This document shows, piece by piece, positions 34,568 to 42,600 of a stretch of DNA of 64,000 bases. The translations under genes and the position numbers were made by a program. Position 1 is the first letter of the stretch. Each line of letters begins with the position of its first letter. The DNA is from Collinsella aerofaciens (lineage in GTDB: Bacteria; Actinomycetota; Coriobacteriia; Coriobacteriales; Coriobacteriaceae). The notes below the pieces were generated by a model. That model had not been told where the DNA came from. It worked only from the letters and a program-made list of their open reading frames with translations, and made no database searches. The stretch lies in NCBI GenBank assembly GCA_008671135.1, contig RQAP01000006.1, positions 1 through 64,000 on the forward strand, written 5' to 3'.

Positions 34568-36643
34568 CTAACGCAGGTACGCCTTTGCGTTGCCCAGGCT
34601 GTAGGCGATCGTTGAGCCGTTGTGCAGCAGTGACGACGTCTGCGGAGTGATCATGCCGGTAATACCCAATGCCAACAGCGCCGAGTTGGTGAGCATCACC
34701 TTGGAATACGAACTCGACAGACGGTCGATAAGCCCCTGACTCATGCGGCGCAGGCGCACGATTGCGGCCAGATCTGTATCGGTCAGGATGATATCGGCGA
34801 CCTCCTTGGCGATGTCGCTTCCACCGCCCATGGCCAGACCCACATCGGCCAGACCCAGCGCCGGTGAGTCGTTGACGCCGTCGCCCACCATGGCAACGTG
34901 GCGCCCCTCGCCCTTAATGCGCTCCACATACGCGTACTTGTCCTCGGGCAGCAGCTCGGCCTTAAACTCGTCGACACCTGCCTCGCGAGCAATGCGCTCG
35001 GCCGTGCGCTCCGAGTCGCCCGTGAGCATGACCACGTGCTTAACGCCCAACGCGTGCAAGTCGGCGATGGCCTCGCGGACCCCGGGCTTAAGCGGGTCCT
35101 CGATACCGAGCACGCCCACAACGGTGCCGTCGACCGCCAGATACAGCGGCGACAGGCCCTGCATCTGGGACTCGATGCGCTCCTTTATGTCGGACTCGAG
35201 CTGCGCGCCCTCATCCTCAAACACAAAGTGTGCCGAGCCGATAATCGCGCGACGTCCTTCGATGGACGAAGCGATGCCGTGTGCCACGATGTACTCGACG
35301 GCAGCATGGCGCTCGCGGTGCTCGAGCCCGCGCTCGCGGGCGGCGTTGACCACGGCACGCGCCACCGGATGCGGGAAATGCTCCTCCAAGCAAGCGGAAA
35401 GGCGCAGGACCTCATCCTCGCTCCAGCCATCGGTGGTGAGCACGCAGGCAAGACGCGGCTGTGCCTCGGTGAGCGTGCCGGTCTTATCAAACACAATGGT
35501 GTCGGCCTTGGCAAACGACTCAAAGTACTTCGCACCCTTGACCATGACGCCCATCTTGGCAGCATCGCTCATGGCAGTCATGACGGCGACGGAACCCGTG
35601 AGTTTGAGTGCGCACGAGTAGTCGACCATCAGCGCCGCTGAGGTCTTGATGAGGCTGCGCGTGGTGAGCGCAACCAGGCCCGCGAGCAGGAAGTTCCATG
35701 GGACGATCTTGTTGGCGAGGTCCTCCATGTGCGACTGACCCTCGGACTTGAGCGAGTCGGCCGTCTGCACGAGCGAGACGATCGAGCGGAGCTTGGTCTG
35801 AGCCGTGTTGGCGCGCACACGCACCAAGATGCTGCCATCTTCCACAACGGTGCCGGCGAACACGTCGTCGCCCACGCTGCGCTCGACGGCCAGCGGTTCG
35901 CCGGTCAGGGTCGCCTGGTTGACCATAGCGCTCCCCTGCTCGACCACGCCGTCGATACAGATAGACATGCCGGTGCGCACGGCGACCAAATCGCCGGGTT
36001 CAAGCTCGGTGGCGGCAACGCTTACCTCGGTGTCGCCGACGACCTTTTGCGCCTTGTCGGGCACATCGAGCAGCGAGTTGATGAGTTCGTTTTCGCTCAT
36101 GGCGCGGGTGTAGTCCTCGAGCAGCTCACCCACGTTGAGCAGGAACATCGTCTGGCCCGCGGTGTCGACATCACGTTTGACGAACGAAATGCCGATGGCC
36201 GAAGCGTCAAGCACAGGAACGGTTAGGCGCGGCTGCGCCAGCTCATGAAGGGCAGCGCGCAAAAATGCCATGTAACCGGCCACGACAAACACCGCACGCA
36301 GAGGCGTCGGCAAGAACCAGCGGCGCGCGTAGTGGGCGCCGATAAGTGTGGCAAGATCCATGACGAGCTTGTGCTTGCGTGGCTCAAGCTGCATCACATA
36401 ACCCGTCTTTGCGTCGGCAATGGCCTGGGCATCGAGCGCACACAAAGCGTCGAGCACGCCCGCACGACACTGCTCATCATATTCGAGCGCCATCTGGCCA
36501 ATACGGCCGTAAACGCGCACCTTGTGCACGCCGTCGATGTCGCCGCTGAGCTTAAGAAGCGCATCGAGATCACTCTCTGGCACAGGACCCGCCAACTGAA
36601 GGCGGGTCCTGCCGGGGATCTCGCTAATAATCGAGAATCTCAT
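34568..36643 (-). CDS. heavy-metal P1B-type ATPase
   Basis: A 691-residue metal-transporting ATPase of the inner membrane. The N-terminal 75 residues form a ferredoxin-like domain (RTRLQLAGPVPE, VHKVRVYGRIGQMALEY) without the CxxC of copper binders. Later motifs are LTGEPLAVE (actuator), the transmembrane metal motif DYSCALKLT (not CPC), DKTGT with Asp at about 384, the P1B signature HP in EEHFPHPVA, and GDGVNDSPALG. Fewer N-terminal helices than CopA are evident. The substrate is uncertain; related pumps of this type have been linked to manganese, zinc or iron. It follows a small DUF6110-like gene by 18 nt. Confidence 0.9.
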   Translation of the reverse strand: MRFSIISEIPGRTRLQLAGPVPESDLDALLKLSGDIDGVHKVRVYGRIGQMALEYDEQCRAGVLDALCALDAQAIADAKTGYVMQLEPRKHKLVMDLATLIGAHYARRWFLPTPLRAVFVVAGYMAFLRAALHELAQPRLTVPVLDASAIGISFVKRDVDTAGQTMFLLNVGELLEDYTRAMSENELINSLLDVPDKAQKVVGDTEVSVAATELEPGDLVAVRTGMSICIDGVVEQGSAMVNQATLTGEPLAVERSVGDDVFAGTVVEDGSILVRVRANTAQTKLRSIVSLVQTADSLKSEGQSHMEDLANKIVPWNFLLAGLVALTTRSLIKTSAALMVDYSCALKLTGSVAVMTAMSDAAKMGVMVKGAKYFESFAKADTIVFDKTGTLTEAQPRLACVLTTDGWSEDEVLRLSACLEEHFPHPVARAVVNAARERGLEHRERHAAVEYIVAHGIASSIEGRRAIIGSAHFVFEDEGAQLESDIKERIESQMQGLSPLYLAVDGTVVGVLGIEDPLKPGVREAIADLHALGVKHVVMLTGDSERTAERIAREAGVDEFKAELLPEDKYAYVERIKGEGRHVAMVGDGVNDSPALGLADVGLAMGGGSDIAKEVADIILTDTDLAAIVRLRRMSQGLIDRLSSSYSKVMLTNSALLALGITGMITPQTSSLLHNGSTIAYSLGNAKAYLR

Positions 36644-36661
36644 AGCTTGTGCCTGGGAGCG

Positions 36662-36907
36662 TTACTCGGCTGCCTCGTCAGCAGCGGCCTCGCTCTGGGT
36701 GATGTAGGCAGCCTCGGCAACCATGTCATCGACATTGGCCTTGGCCTGCTCGACCATGTCCTGGTAGCAGTTCTTGACGCGCATACCGCACGCGATACCC
36801 TGTACACAGGCATTCTTTACCGGAGCGCTGGTAAGCAGCTTGATGCCGGCCGTGCCGAGCAGAAAACCGCCACTAACAAGCAGGGTGTTAAACGTGGACT
36901 TCTTCAT
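36662..36907 (-). CDS. small membrane-anchored protein (DUF6110-like), ATPase partner
   Basis: An 81-residue protein with one N-terminal hydrophobic helix (FNTLLVSGGFLLGTAGIKLL), two cysteine-containing turns (ACVQGIACGMRV, CYQDM) and an acidic Ala-rich tail. Small proteins of this kind often precede P-type ATPases in Gram-positive anaerobes; I recall the name DUF6110 but cannot confirm it here. AGGGAGAGA precedes the ATG. It is co-transcribed with the ATPase and may be a metal-delivery or assembly factor, which is inference. Confidence 0.75.
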   Translation of the reverse strand: MKKSTFNTLLVSGGFLLGTAGIKLLTSAPVKNACVQGIACGMRVKNCYQDMVEQAKANVDDMVAEAAYITQSEAAADEAAE

Positions 36908-36990
36908 GATGTCTCTCCCTTTTCCGCAACAACTGCGGCACGGTGCCTCAGCACCCGAGTAAATAAGTTTGCTCGAGCACACTTTTAGAA

Positions 36991-37015
36991 AATAGTTTAG
37001 TTTATCTAACTATTA
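36991..37015. promoter_or_regulatory. operator-like AT-rich dyad upstream of the metal ATPase operon
   Basis: The dyad AATAGTT...AACTATT contains TTAGTTTATCTAACTA, which resembles DtxR/MntR-type sites (TTAGGTTAG...CTAACCTAA) but has one fewer central base. It lies about 85 nt upstream of the small gene's start. A metalloregulator site is plausible but unproven. Confidence 0.4.
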
Positions 37016-37170
37016 AGGTCAACAAAGGTTAACTTTTTGGAAATCTTGGGGCGCAATGTGACCAAAGGGACAGCCCCTTTGCCACCCGCACAAAAAAATG
37101 AGAGCGCCAACGGTGCCCTCATCACCAAATTCCATTCAGCCCCACCTGACCCGAACGGCCAAGTCGTCAC

Positions 37171-37313
37171 GGAACCCGGGAGCCCCGGCAGGGCGGGCGC
37201 TTGCTCAAAATGAGTTCCGCACGCAAAGAAGGCCACTAAATGTGGCCTTCGTCTTGCGCAGGACTGTTCGAAATTTTGAGGAAGCACCCGCCCTGCCGGG
37301 GCTCCCGGGTTCC
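37171..37313 (-). ncRNA. structured element E2: second copy of the long-stem RNA-like element
   Basis: Arms of 32 nt pair at 31 positions (GGAACCCGGGAGCCCCGG...), and the stem continues inward as CTCAAAAT / ATTTTGAG. Read on the minus strand the interior has TCGAACAGTCCTG, the 9-bp hairpin GAAGGCCAC-ATTTA-GTGGCCTTC, then CGTGCGGAACTC, in the same order and spacing as E1. It begins 3 nt after the gatB stop on the gatB sense strand. Hairpin changes relative to E1 are compensated. Confidence 0.6.
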
Positions 37314-37316
37314 CGC

Positions 37317-38993
37317 TTACGAGAGCGACGTTCTCAGCAACTCGTTGAAGAGCTTCGGGTTGCCCTTGCCGCGGCTCGCCTTCATGCACTGGCCCACCAA
37401 AAAGCCGATGACCTTCTGGTTGCCGTCACGATACTGCTGCGCCTGATCGGCACAGTTTGCCAGCACCTCGTCCACAATCGGCTGCAGCGCACCGGCATCG
37501 CTCACCTGACGCATACCACGCTCGTCGACGATCTTGTTGGGGTCGTCGCCGGTCTGGGCCATGGCCTCAAAGACCTCGTGCGCCTGGTTGGAGCTGATAG
37601 CATCGGTCGCCAGCAGCTTAGCCAGCGCCGCAACCTGAGCCGGCGCGATACCGGACTCGGTCAGCGACACGCCCGCGCCCTTAAGATAGGCGATCATCTC
37701 GTTCACCAGCAAGTTTGCAACCGTCTGGGCCTCCTTGCCAGCCATACCGGCAGCGGCGGCCTCAAAAAACTCGGCAAACTCGGGGTCGCCGGCAATCTGC
37801 TCGGCGTCGGCCGCCTTAATGCCAAAGTCGGCCTCAAAACGGACGCGCTTGGCATCGGGCAGCTCGGGGATCTCGCCACGGCAGCGGTCGATGAACTCGT
37901 CGTCCAGATCGAACGGCGCCAGATCGGGGTCGGGGAACAGACGATAGTCGTCTGCCGTTTCCTTCACACGCATGACCACGGTGCGCTTGCGACTGGGCTC
38001 CCAGTGGCGGGTCTCCTGATAGATGATGCCGCCCTCCTCGAGCACCTCGGCCTGGCGGCAGATCTCGTAGGCAAGGCCATCGTGCAGGCTCTTAAACGAG
38101 TTGAGGTTCTTGAGCTCGGTCTTGGTGCCCAACTTGGTCTCGCCGCGGCGGCGCAGCGACACGTTGCCGTCGCAGCGCATGGAACCCTTCTCCATGGAGC
38201 AGTCCGAAATGCCCAGCGTCACAAAGATGCGACGGAGCTTCTCCATAAACAGACGCGCTTCCTCGGGCGTGCGCAAGTCGGGCTCGGTGACGAGCTCGAT
38301 CAGCGGCGTGCCGCAGCGGTTGTAGTCGACGAGCGACTCGGCCGCGGCGGTAATGCGGCCCTCGGCACCGCCCACGTGCACCATCTTGGCGGCGTCCTCC
38401 TCCATGTGGATGCGCAGGATGCGGATGGGCACCGTGTAGGAACCGTCCTCGCGACGCTCGGGCATCTGCAGGTTGGACGCGTCATAGCTGGCCAGGTGGC
38501 CGGCGCGCTGGTTGCCTTCGCGCATGGTCGACGTCATGGACGTGGACAGGCCCTCGGCGTTGGCCGAGGCGCTCGCCAGGCTCTGGGCCTCGGCCTCGCC
38601 AAACGCGCAGTCGGGGCGCTCGGCGGCACCGCGACCGGTCACGTCCAGGTCCAGGTGACCGTACATGGCAAAGGCGACCGGACCCTGCGTGGTCTGGAAG
38701 TTCTTGGCCATATCGGGATAGAAGTAGTGCTTGCGGTAGAACATCGAGTGGCGCTGGATCTCGCAGTTGGTGGCAAGGCCGGCCTTGACGATGCTCTCGA
38801 TGGCGCGCTTGTTAGGCACCGGCAGGGCGCCGGGCAAGCCCAGGCACACCGGACACACGTTGGCGTTGGGCTCGTCATCGTGGCTGAGCTTACAGTTGCA
38901 GAACATCTTGGTATCGAGTGCGGTGAGCTCGGTATGGATCTCCAGACCGATCACGGCCTCCCAATCCTGCAGGACCTCGGAAAGCTCCTTCAT
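37317..38993 (-). CDS. gatB: Asp-tRNA(Asn)/Glu-tRNA(Gln) amidotransferase subunit B
   Basis: The tRNA-binding subunit of GatCAB, which converts misacylated Glu-tRNA(Gln) or Asp-tRNA(Asn) to the amide form. WEAVIGLEIHTEL, NVCPVCLGLPGALPV, RKHYFYPDMAKNFQ, GTPLIELVTEPD and CDGNVSL are signatures, followed by the YqeY-like tail (KVIGFLVGQCMKASRGKGNP). At 558 residues it is about 80 longer than usual because of an insertion at about residues 119-187 (see findings). The start overlaps the gatA stop as TAATG. Confidence 0.97.
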   Translation of the reverse strand: MKELSEVLQDWEAVIGLEIHTELTALDTKMFCNCKLSHDDEPNANVCPVCLGLPGALPVPNKRAIESIVKAGLATNCEIQRHSMFYRKHYFYPDMAKNFQTTQGPVAFAMYGHLDLDVTGRGAAERPDCAFGEAEAQSLASASANAEGLSTSMTSTMREGNQRAGHLASYDASNLQMPERREDGSYTVPIRILRIHMEEDAAKMVHVGGAEGRITAAAESLVDYNRCGTPLIELVTEPDLRTPEEARLFMEKLRRIFVTLGISDCSMEKGSMRCDGNVSLRRRGETKLGTKTELKNLNSFKSLHDGLAYEICRQAEVLEEGGIIYQETRHWEPSRKRTVVMRVKETADDYRLFPDPDLAPFDLDDEFIDRCRGEIPELPDAKRVRFEADFGIKAADAEQIAGDPEFAEFFEAAAAGMAGKEAQTVANLLVNEMIAYLKGAGVSLTESGIAPAQVAALAKLLATDAISSNQAHEVFEAMAQTGDDPNKIVDERGMRQVSDAGALQPIVDEVLANCADQAQQYRDGNQKVIGFLVGQCMKASRGKGNPKLFNELLRTSLS

Positions 38994-40507
38994 TACAGCT
39001 CGCCTCCCTTCCCGGCAAAATCGGGCGCGACGGAAAGCGCGGGCACACCCGTAGCGGCATCGGCAAAGCCGCGCTCCAGGGCGCGGGCAAACGTGAGCAG
39101 CTGACGGTCCTTAAAGGCCGGACCCACCAGCTGAGCAGAAACGGGCAACTGAGTATCCTCGCCCAGGCCCAGCGGCACCGAGATACCACCGTTGCCGCAA
39201 ATGTTGAGCGAGATGGTGTACAGGTCCGAAAGGTACATCTGCGTGGGGTCGCTGATCTCGCCAAACTTAAAGGCCGTGCGCGGCGAGGCGGGCATGAGGA
39301 TGGTGTCCACCTTGGCATACGCGGCGTCGTAGTCCTGCGTGATGAGCGTGCGGGCCTTTTGCGCAGCGTAGTAGTACTTGTCGTACACGCCCGAGCTCAG
39401 CAGGTAGGCGCCGAGCATCTGACGGCGCTTGGCCTCGGCGCCAAAGCCGTGGGCGCGCGAAAGCGAGCTCTGGTCGGACAGGTTGGCGCAGCCCTCCTCC
39501 TGATAGCCGTAGCGAATGCCATCGAAACGGGCCAGGTTGGAGAACGCCTCGGCCGGGCCGATGACGTAGTAGGCAGCGATGGCGGCATCCAGGTGCGGCA
39601 GGTCGACCTCGACCAGCTCGGCGCCCTGATTCTGCAGCTCCTGAGCGGCGCGCTGAACAGCGGCCTTGACCTCGGGCGTCAGGCCCTCGGCCTCCATAAA
39701 CGCGGGAATGATGCCCACGCGCTTACCCTCGATGCTGTCGTTGAGATGCTCGGTAAAGTCGACGGCGCAATCCTGGCTGGTGCAGTCGTACGGATCGTGG
39801 CCCGCGCCGGTAAGCGCGTTCATGGCCAGCGCGACATCCTCGACCGTGCGGCCAAAGGGGCCCACCTGGTCGAGCGACGAGCCAAAGGCGACCACGCCGT
39901 AACGGCTCACGGCGCCATACGTGGGCTTAAAGCCCACCACGCCGCACAGCGACGCCGGCTGGCGAATGGAGCCACCAGTGTCCGAGCCCAGCGAGAGCGC
40001 GACCTCGCCCGCGGCGACGGCGGCAGCGGAACCGCCCGAAGAGCCGCCGGGCACGCGCTCGGTATCCCAGGGGTTGTTGGTGCGGTGGAACGCCGAGCTC
40101 TCGGTGGAGCTACCAAAGGCAAACTCGTCCATGTTGGCCTTGCCCATAGGCAGGCAGCCGGCATCGAGCATGCGCTGGACGCAGGTGGCGGTGTAGACGC
40201 TCTGGTAGTTCTCGAGCATGCGGGAAGCACAGGTGGTGCGCGTGCCCACGAGGTTCATGTTGTCCTTGATGGCCAGCGGCACGCCCGCGAGCGGGGGCAG
40301 CGATTTTCCAGCGGCACGGTCGGCATCCACACGCGCAGCGGCCTCGAGCGCAAGCTCGGGCGCCACCTGCAGGAATGCCTGAACCCCGCCCTCGCGCGCC
40401 TCGATGGCGGCAAGGGAGGCCTGGGCCACCTCGGTAGCGGTAAAGTCGCCGGCGGCAACGCCCGCGGCAATCTGGGCGGCGGTAAGGGAATCGAAGCTCT
40501 GAGCCAT
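38993..40507 (-). CDS. gatA: Asp-tRNA(Asn)/Glu-tRNA(Gln) amidotransferase subunit A
   Basis: A 504-residue amidase-signature protein that frees ammonia from glutamine. The Ser-cisSer-Lys triad is seen in PLAIKDNMN (Lys) and in GGSSGGSAAAVAAGE followed by GSDTGGSIRQPAS (both serines). It overlaps gatC upstream and gatB downstream by TAATG junctions. Length is slightly above the family mean, with no disruption. Confidence 0.97.
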   Translation of the reverse strand: MAQSFDSLTAAQIAAGVAAGDFTATEVAQASLAAIEAREGGVQAFLQVAPELALEAAARVDADRAAGKSLPPLAGVPLAIKDNMNLVGTRTTCASRMLENYQSVYTATCVQRMLDAGCLPMGKANMDEFAFGSSTESSAFHRTNNPWDTERVPGGSSGGSAAAVAAGEVALSLGSDTGGSIRQPASLCGVVGFKPTYGAVSRYGVVAFGSSLDQVGPFGRTVEDVALAMNALTGAGHDPYDCTSQDCAVDFTEHLNDSIEGKRVGIIPAFMEAEGLTPEVKAAVQRAAQELQNQGAELVEVDLPHLDAAIAAYYVIGPAEAFSNLARFDGIRYGYQEEGCANLSDQSSLSRAHGFGAEAKRRQMLGAYLLSSGVYDKYYYAAQKARTLITQDYDAAYAKVDTILMPASPRTAFKFGEISDPTQMYLSDLYTISLNICGNGGISVPLGLGEDTQLPVSAQLVGPAFKDRQLLTFARALERGFADAATGVPALSVAPDFAGKGGEL

Positions 40508-40818
40508 TACTCGCTCTCCCCCTCTCCCAAAATGGACGGCACGCGGAAGTAGCGGTCGCGCGCGCTGCCGGCGTTTTCGAGCGCGACGTCGAGCGGCAGG
40601 TCGCGCTCGGGCTCGCGCAGGTCATCGCCCATCACGTTGGACAGGCTTCCGATAGGATGGAACGTGGGCTCCACGTCGGGCAAGTCATATTGCAGGACGG
40701 GCTCGAGCATCTGGACGGCGTCGTTCATGTAGGACGTCATCTGGGTGAGCTCGTCATCGGTCAGTGCGATCTTTGCGTACTCGGCGATGCCGCGCACGTC
40801 TTTCTCGCTGAGTGCCAT
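40507..40818 (-). CDS. gatC: Asp-tRNA(Asn)/Glu-tRNA(Gln) amidotransferase subunit C
   Basis: A 103-residue linker subunit that stabilises GatA-GatB. The family start LSEKDVRGIAEYAKIALTDDEL, the middle MLEPVLQYDLPDVEPTFHP and the C-terminal PLDVALENAG...RYFRVPSILGEGESE are typical. GGGAG lies upstream of the ATG. First gene of the gatCAB operon. Confidence 0.95.
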   Translation of the reverse strand: MALSEKDVRGIAEYAKIALTDDELTQMTSYMNDAVQMLEPVLQYDLPDVEPTFHPIGSLSNVMGDDLREPERDLPLDVALENAGSARDRYFRVPSILGEGESE

Positions 40819-40999
40819 AGGCGCTCCCTTCCGCATAACAGTTAAACCGCTCTAGTATACAAGGCAACGCCGCTTGGAGCAGGTGCTTTACCCAAATGCA
40901 GCGAAAACGTAACGAGAGCGGCGGGCTGGCAGGCGGCGGGCTGGCGGTTCTGCAGCGAAACCGCACCGCCCACAGCGAAAACCGTCCCGCCCACAACGA

Positions 41000-41064
41000 A
41001 AACCATCACAACATTCGACGCTTTTCGTCAAAATCGCGATTTTCATCGAATGTTGTGATGGTTT
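41000..41064. repeat. family-2 palindromic repeat, copy a
   Basis: Perfect 19-bp arms AAACCATCACAACATTCGA / TCGAATGTTGTGATGGTTT. The loop differs from copies b and c but also contains a palindrome (AAAATCGCGATTTT). Confidence 0.85.
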
Positions 41065-41075
41065 AGAAGTCCCGA

Positions 41076-41108
41076 CCACCACAAAGATGCCTGTCCCCAT
41101 TGTGGTGG
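41076..41108. repeat. family-1 palindromic repeat, copy b
   Basis: CCACCACAAAG / ATTGTGGTGG arms with core ATGCCTGTCCCC. It lies 14 nt downstream of the sortase stop and may terminate its transcript. Confidence 0.8.
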
Positions 41109-41122
41109 TTCTGGACGATGTC

Positions 41123-42061
41123 TTATGCCGAGGCCTTGGCCTTGCGACGCTTGCGGACCGCGTGGATCACGATGTCCAGCAGCAACAGCACAATGGCCAC
41201 GACCACGATGAGCACGGCAAACTCGCGCTTGCCCCAGTGGCGGCCGGCCAGCGACTTTTGCTTGTCGACGTCCTTCTTGCTGTACTTGGTGCGCACGCAA
41301 TGCACCAGCAGGCGATGGTCGTTCACGCCGTAGGGTGTGCAGGTGACGAGCGTCACCTTGTCGGCGCCGGGTTCGATGGTCAGCGACTCCATCTCCTCAG
41401 GCAGCACCACCTCGGAGTTCACCATCTTGTAGGCGAGCGTCTTGTTCATGGTGTGCAGCAGTACCAGGTCGCCGGGCTCCAGCGAATGGATGTCGTCGAA
41501 CATGCTCAAATTGCGCATGCCCGAGTGCGCGGTGAGCACGCAATGCGTCGAGGTGCCGCCCACCGGCAGGCTCGTGCCCTCCAGGTGGCCGACGCCCGCC
41601 ATGAGGACTTCTTCGCTCGTGCCGTGGTAGATGGGCATGCTCACGTCGATGGAGGGGATCTCGACCCAGCTCATCATGGGATCGCGGTCAAAGATGAGCT
41701 GCTGAGCGTAGGGCTCGATCTGGTCGGTGGGAAGCTCGGTGGCCTCGCCCGCCAGCTGCTCGTTAAAGGAGCGCGCCTGGAGCAGGATGCGCTCACGCTC
41801 CTCGGCAGACAGCGCGTCCACGGTGCTGGACACGGTGCTGATCTGGTTGAACACGCCCGAGGCCTCGAGCCGGTCCAAGATCCACGGCCAGGTCATAAGG
41901 CCCACGCCAATAAGGATGATGACGATGGTGATGAGCCGATCGGCCCAGCGCGGCAGTCGCTTGCGGCGGCGTTTGGACTTTGGTTGAGGTTTGGGCTGAG
42001 GGCTTGAGCCACCGTTGGCCGCGGCGTTATTGCTCTTCATATGTTTGGCGCCCTGCACCAT
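41123..42061 (-). CDS. class C sortase (pilus polymerase)
   Basis: A 312-residue membrane transpeptidase that links pilin subunits through their LPXTG-like signals. It has TM1 at residues 41-61 and TM2 at 281-300, the two-anchor layout of class C. Catalytic residues are His179 (LTAHSG), Cys241 (TLVTCTPYG) and Arg250 (NDHRLLV). A DP-containing lid (FDRDPMMSW, about 124-132) precedes the core. AGGAG lies 9 nt upstream of the ATG. It is the only sortase here and is encoded after the two pilin genes, separated by a terminator and two hairpins. Confidence 0.94.
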   Translation of the reverse strand: MVQGAKHMKSNNAAANGGSSPQPKPQPKSKRRRKRLPRWADRLITIVIILIGVGLMTWPWILDRLEASGVFNQISTVSSTVDALSAEERERILLQARSFNEQLAGEATELPTDQIEPYAQQLIFDRDPMMSWVEIPSIDVSMPIYHGTSEEVLMAGVGHLEGTSLPVGGTSTHCVLTAHSGMRNLSMFDDIHSLEPGDLVLLHTMNKTLAYKMVNSEVVLPEEMESLTIEPGADKVTLVTCTPYGVNDHRLLVHCVRTKYSKKDVDKQKSLAGRHWGKREFAVLIVVVAIVLLLLDIVIHAVRKRRKAKASA

Positions 42062-42293
42062 CGCCGGTCACTCCTCTACAACTCAAGTTGTCTAAACAAA
42101 TAATAGCCGATTAGCAAGCTCCTGCGCCGGACAACGTAGCCAGACTGCACCGTCCAGTCGAGGATAAGCCCGCATTTGAGTTTTCAAAATGTCCCGAATC
42201 GGCTGGGCGATTCGGGATACAATGTCAATAGAAAACGACGCACCCCGCGTAAGTGTACGAGAACGCGGGCGGCCTAGTTTTCAGCTTTTGTTA

Positions 42294-42345
42294 AATGCCC
42301 GGGATCCGACCCCCGGGCATTCTTATTTGCGCTTTCGGCGCAAAT
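42294..42345 (-). promoter_or_regulatory. two tandem hairpins in front of the sortase gene
   Basis: AATGCCCGGG / CCCGGGCATT (8-nt loop) and ATTTGCGC-TTTCG-GCGCAAAT stand 3 nt apart, both perfect. Without T-runs they are more likely leader or processing structures than terminators. Confidence 0.5.
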
Positions 42346-42470
42346 GCCGTCCACCGTCCGCACCGCGCGTGCGCCTACGGACCTTAAACCGAACTTCATA
42401 CGAGTCAAGAAACGCGATGACGGATGAGTCCGCATCGGACGGTGGAGGCTGCCTGTGTTGTCCAAAAAAC

Positions 42471-42499
42471 GGGGCAGACTCCAGTGAGGAGTCTGCCCC
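42471..42499 (-). terminator. terminator after the second pilin gene
   Basis: GGGGCAGACTCC / GGAGTCTGCCCC with a 5-nt loop. On the minus strand it is followed by GTTTTTTGG. It may lower sortase expression relative to pilins. Confidence 0.9.
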
Positions 42500-42600
42500 G
42501 AAAAGAGAATGGCAAAGCAAGAACGTGGATGGACGAGAGAAGTGTCCGCAAGTCTCATGGCCAACACATCCCACCTGCCGAAGGGATGGATGAGCGAGCG

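Larger units (their letters stand above)
40819..41122. other. 304-bp intergenic region with two palindromic repeats and short imperfect tandem repeats
   Basis: It contains a family-2 palindrome followed at 12 nt by a family-1 palindrome. To the left is a short imperfect tandem repeat (AGCGAAACCGCACCGCCCAC and related 20-21-mers). No gene is seen. Confidence 0.65.
42062..42600. other. 539-bp spacer between pilin and sortase genes
   Basis: It holds, in transcription order (minus strand), a strong terminator, a UUCG-type hairpin, a GC-rich hairpin and then the sortase leader. No gene is seen. Confidence 0.6.

Noticed and set aside
36991..37015. A true IdeR/DtxR box
   Set aside because: The halves match in part but the centre is one base short, so it is kept only as an operator-like dyad.
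40870..41000. Short imperfect tandem repeats left of the family-2 palindrome as a functional array
   Set aside because: Only two to three degenerate 20-21-mers are seen, with no constant period, so they are noted but not raised as a finding.
42420..42446. Hammerhead-ribozyme look-alike (GGATGAGTCC-loop-GGAC) in the pilin-sortase spacer
   Set aside because: The core needs CTGATGA and GAAA. Here the U is G and GGTGG replaces GAAAC, so catalysis is not expected.
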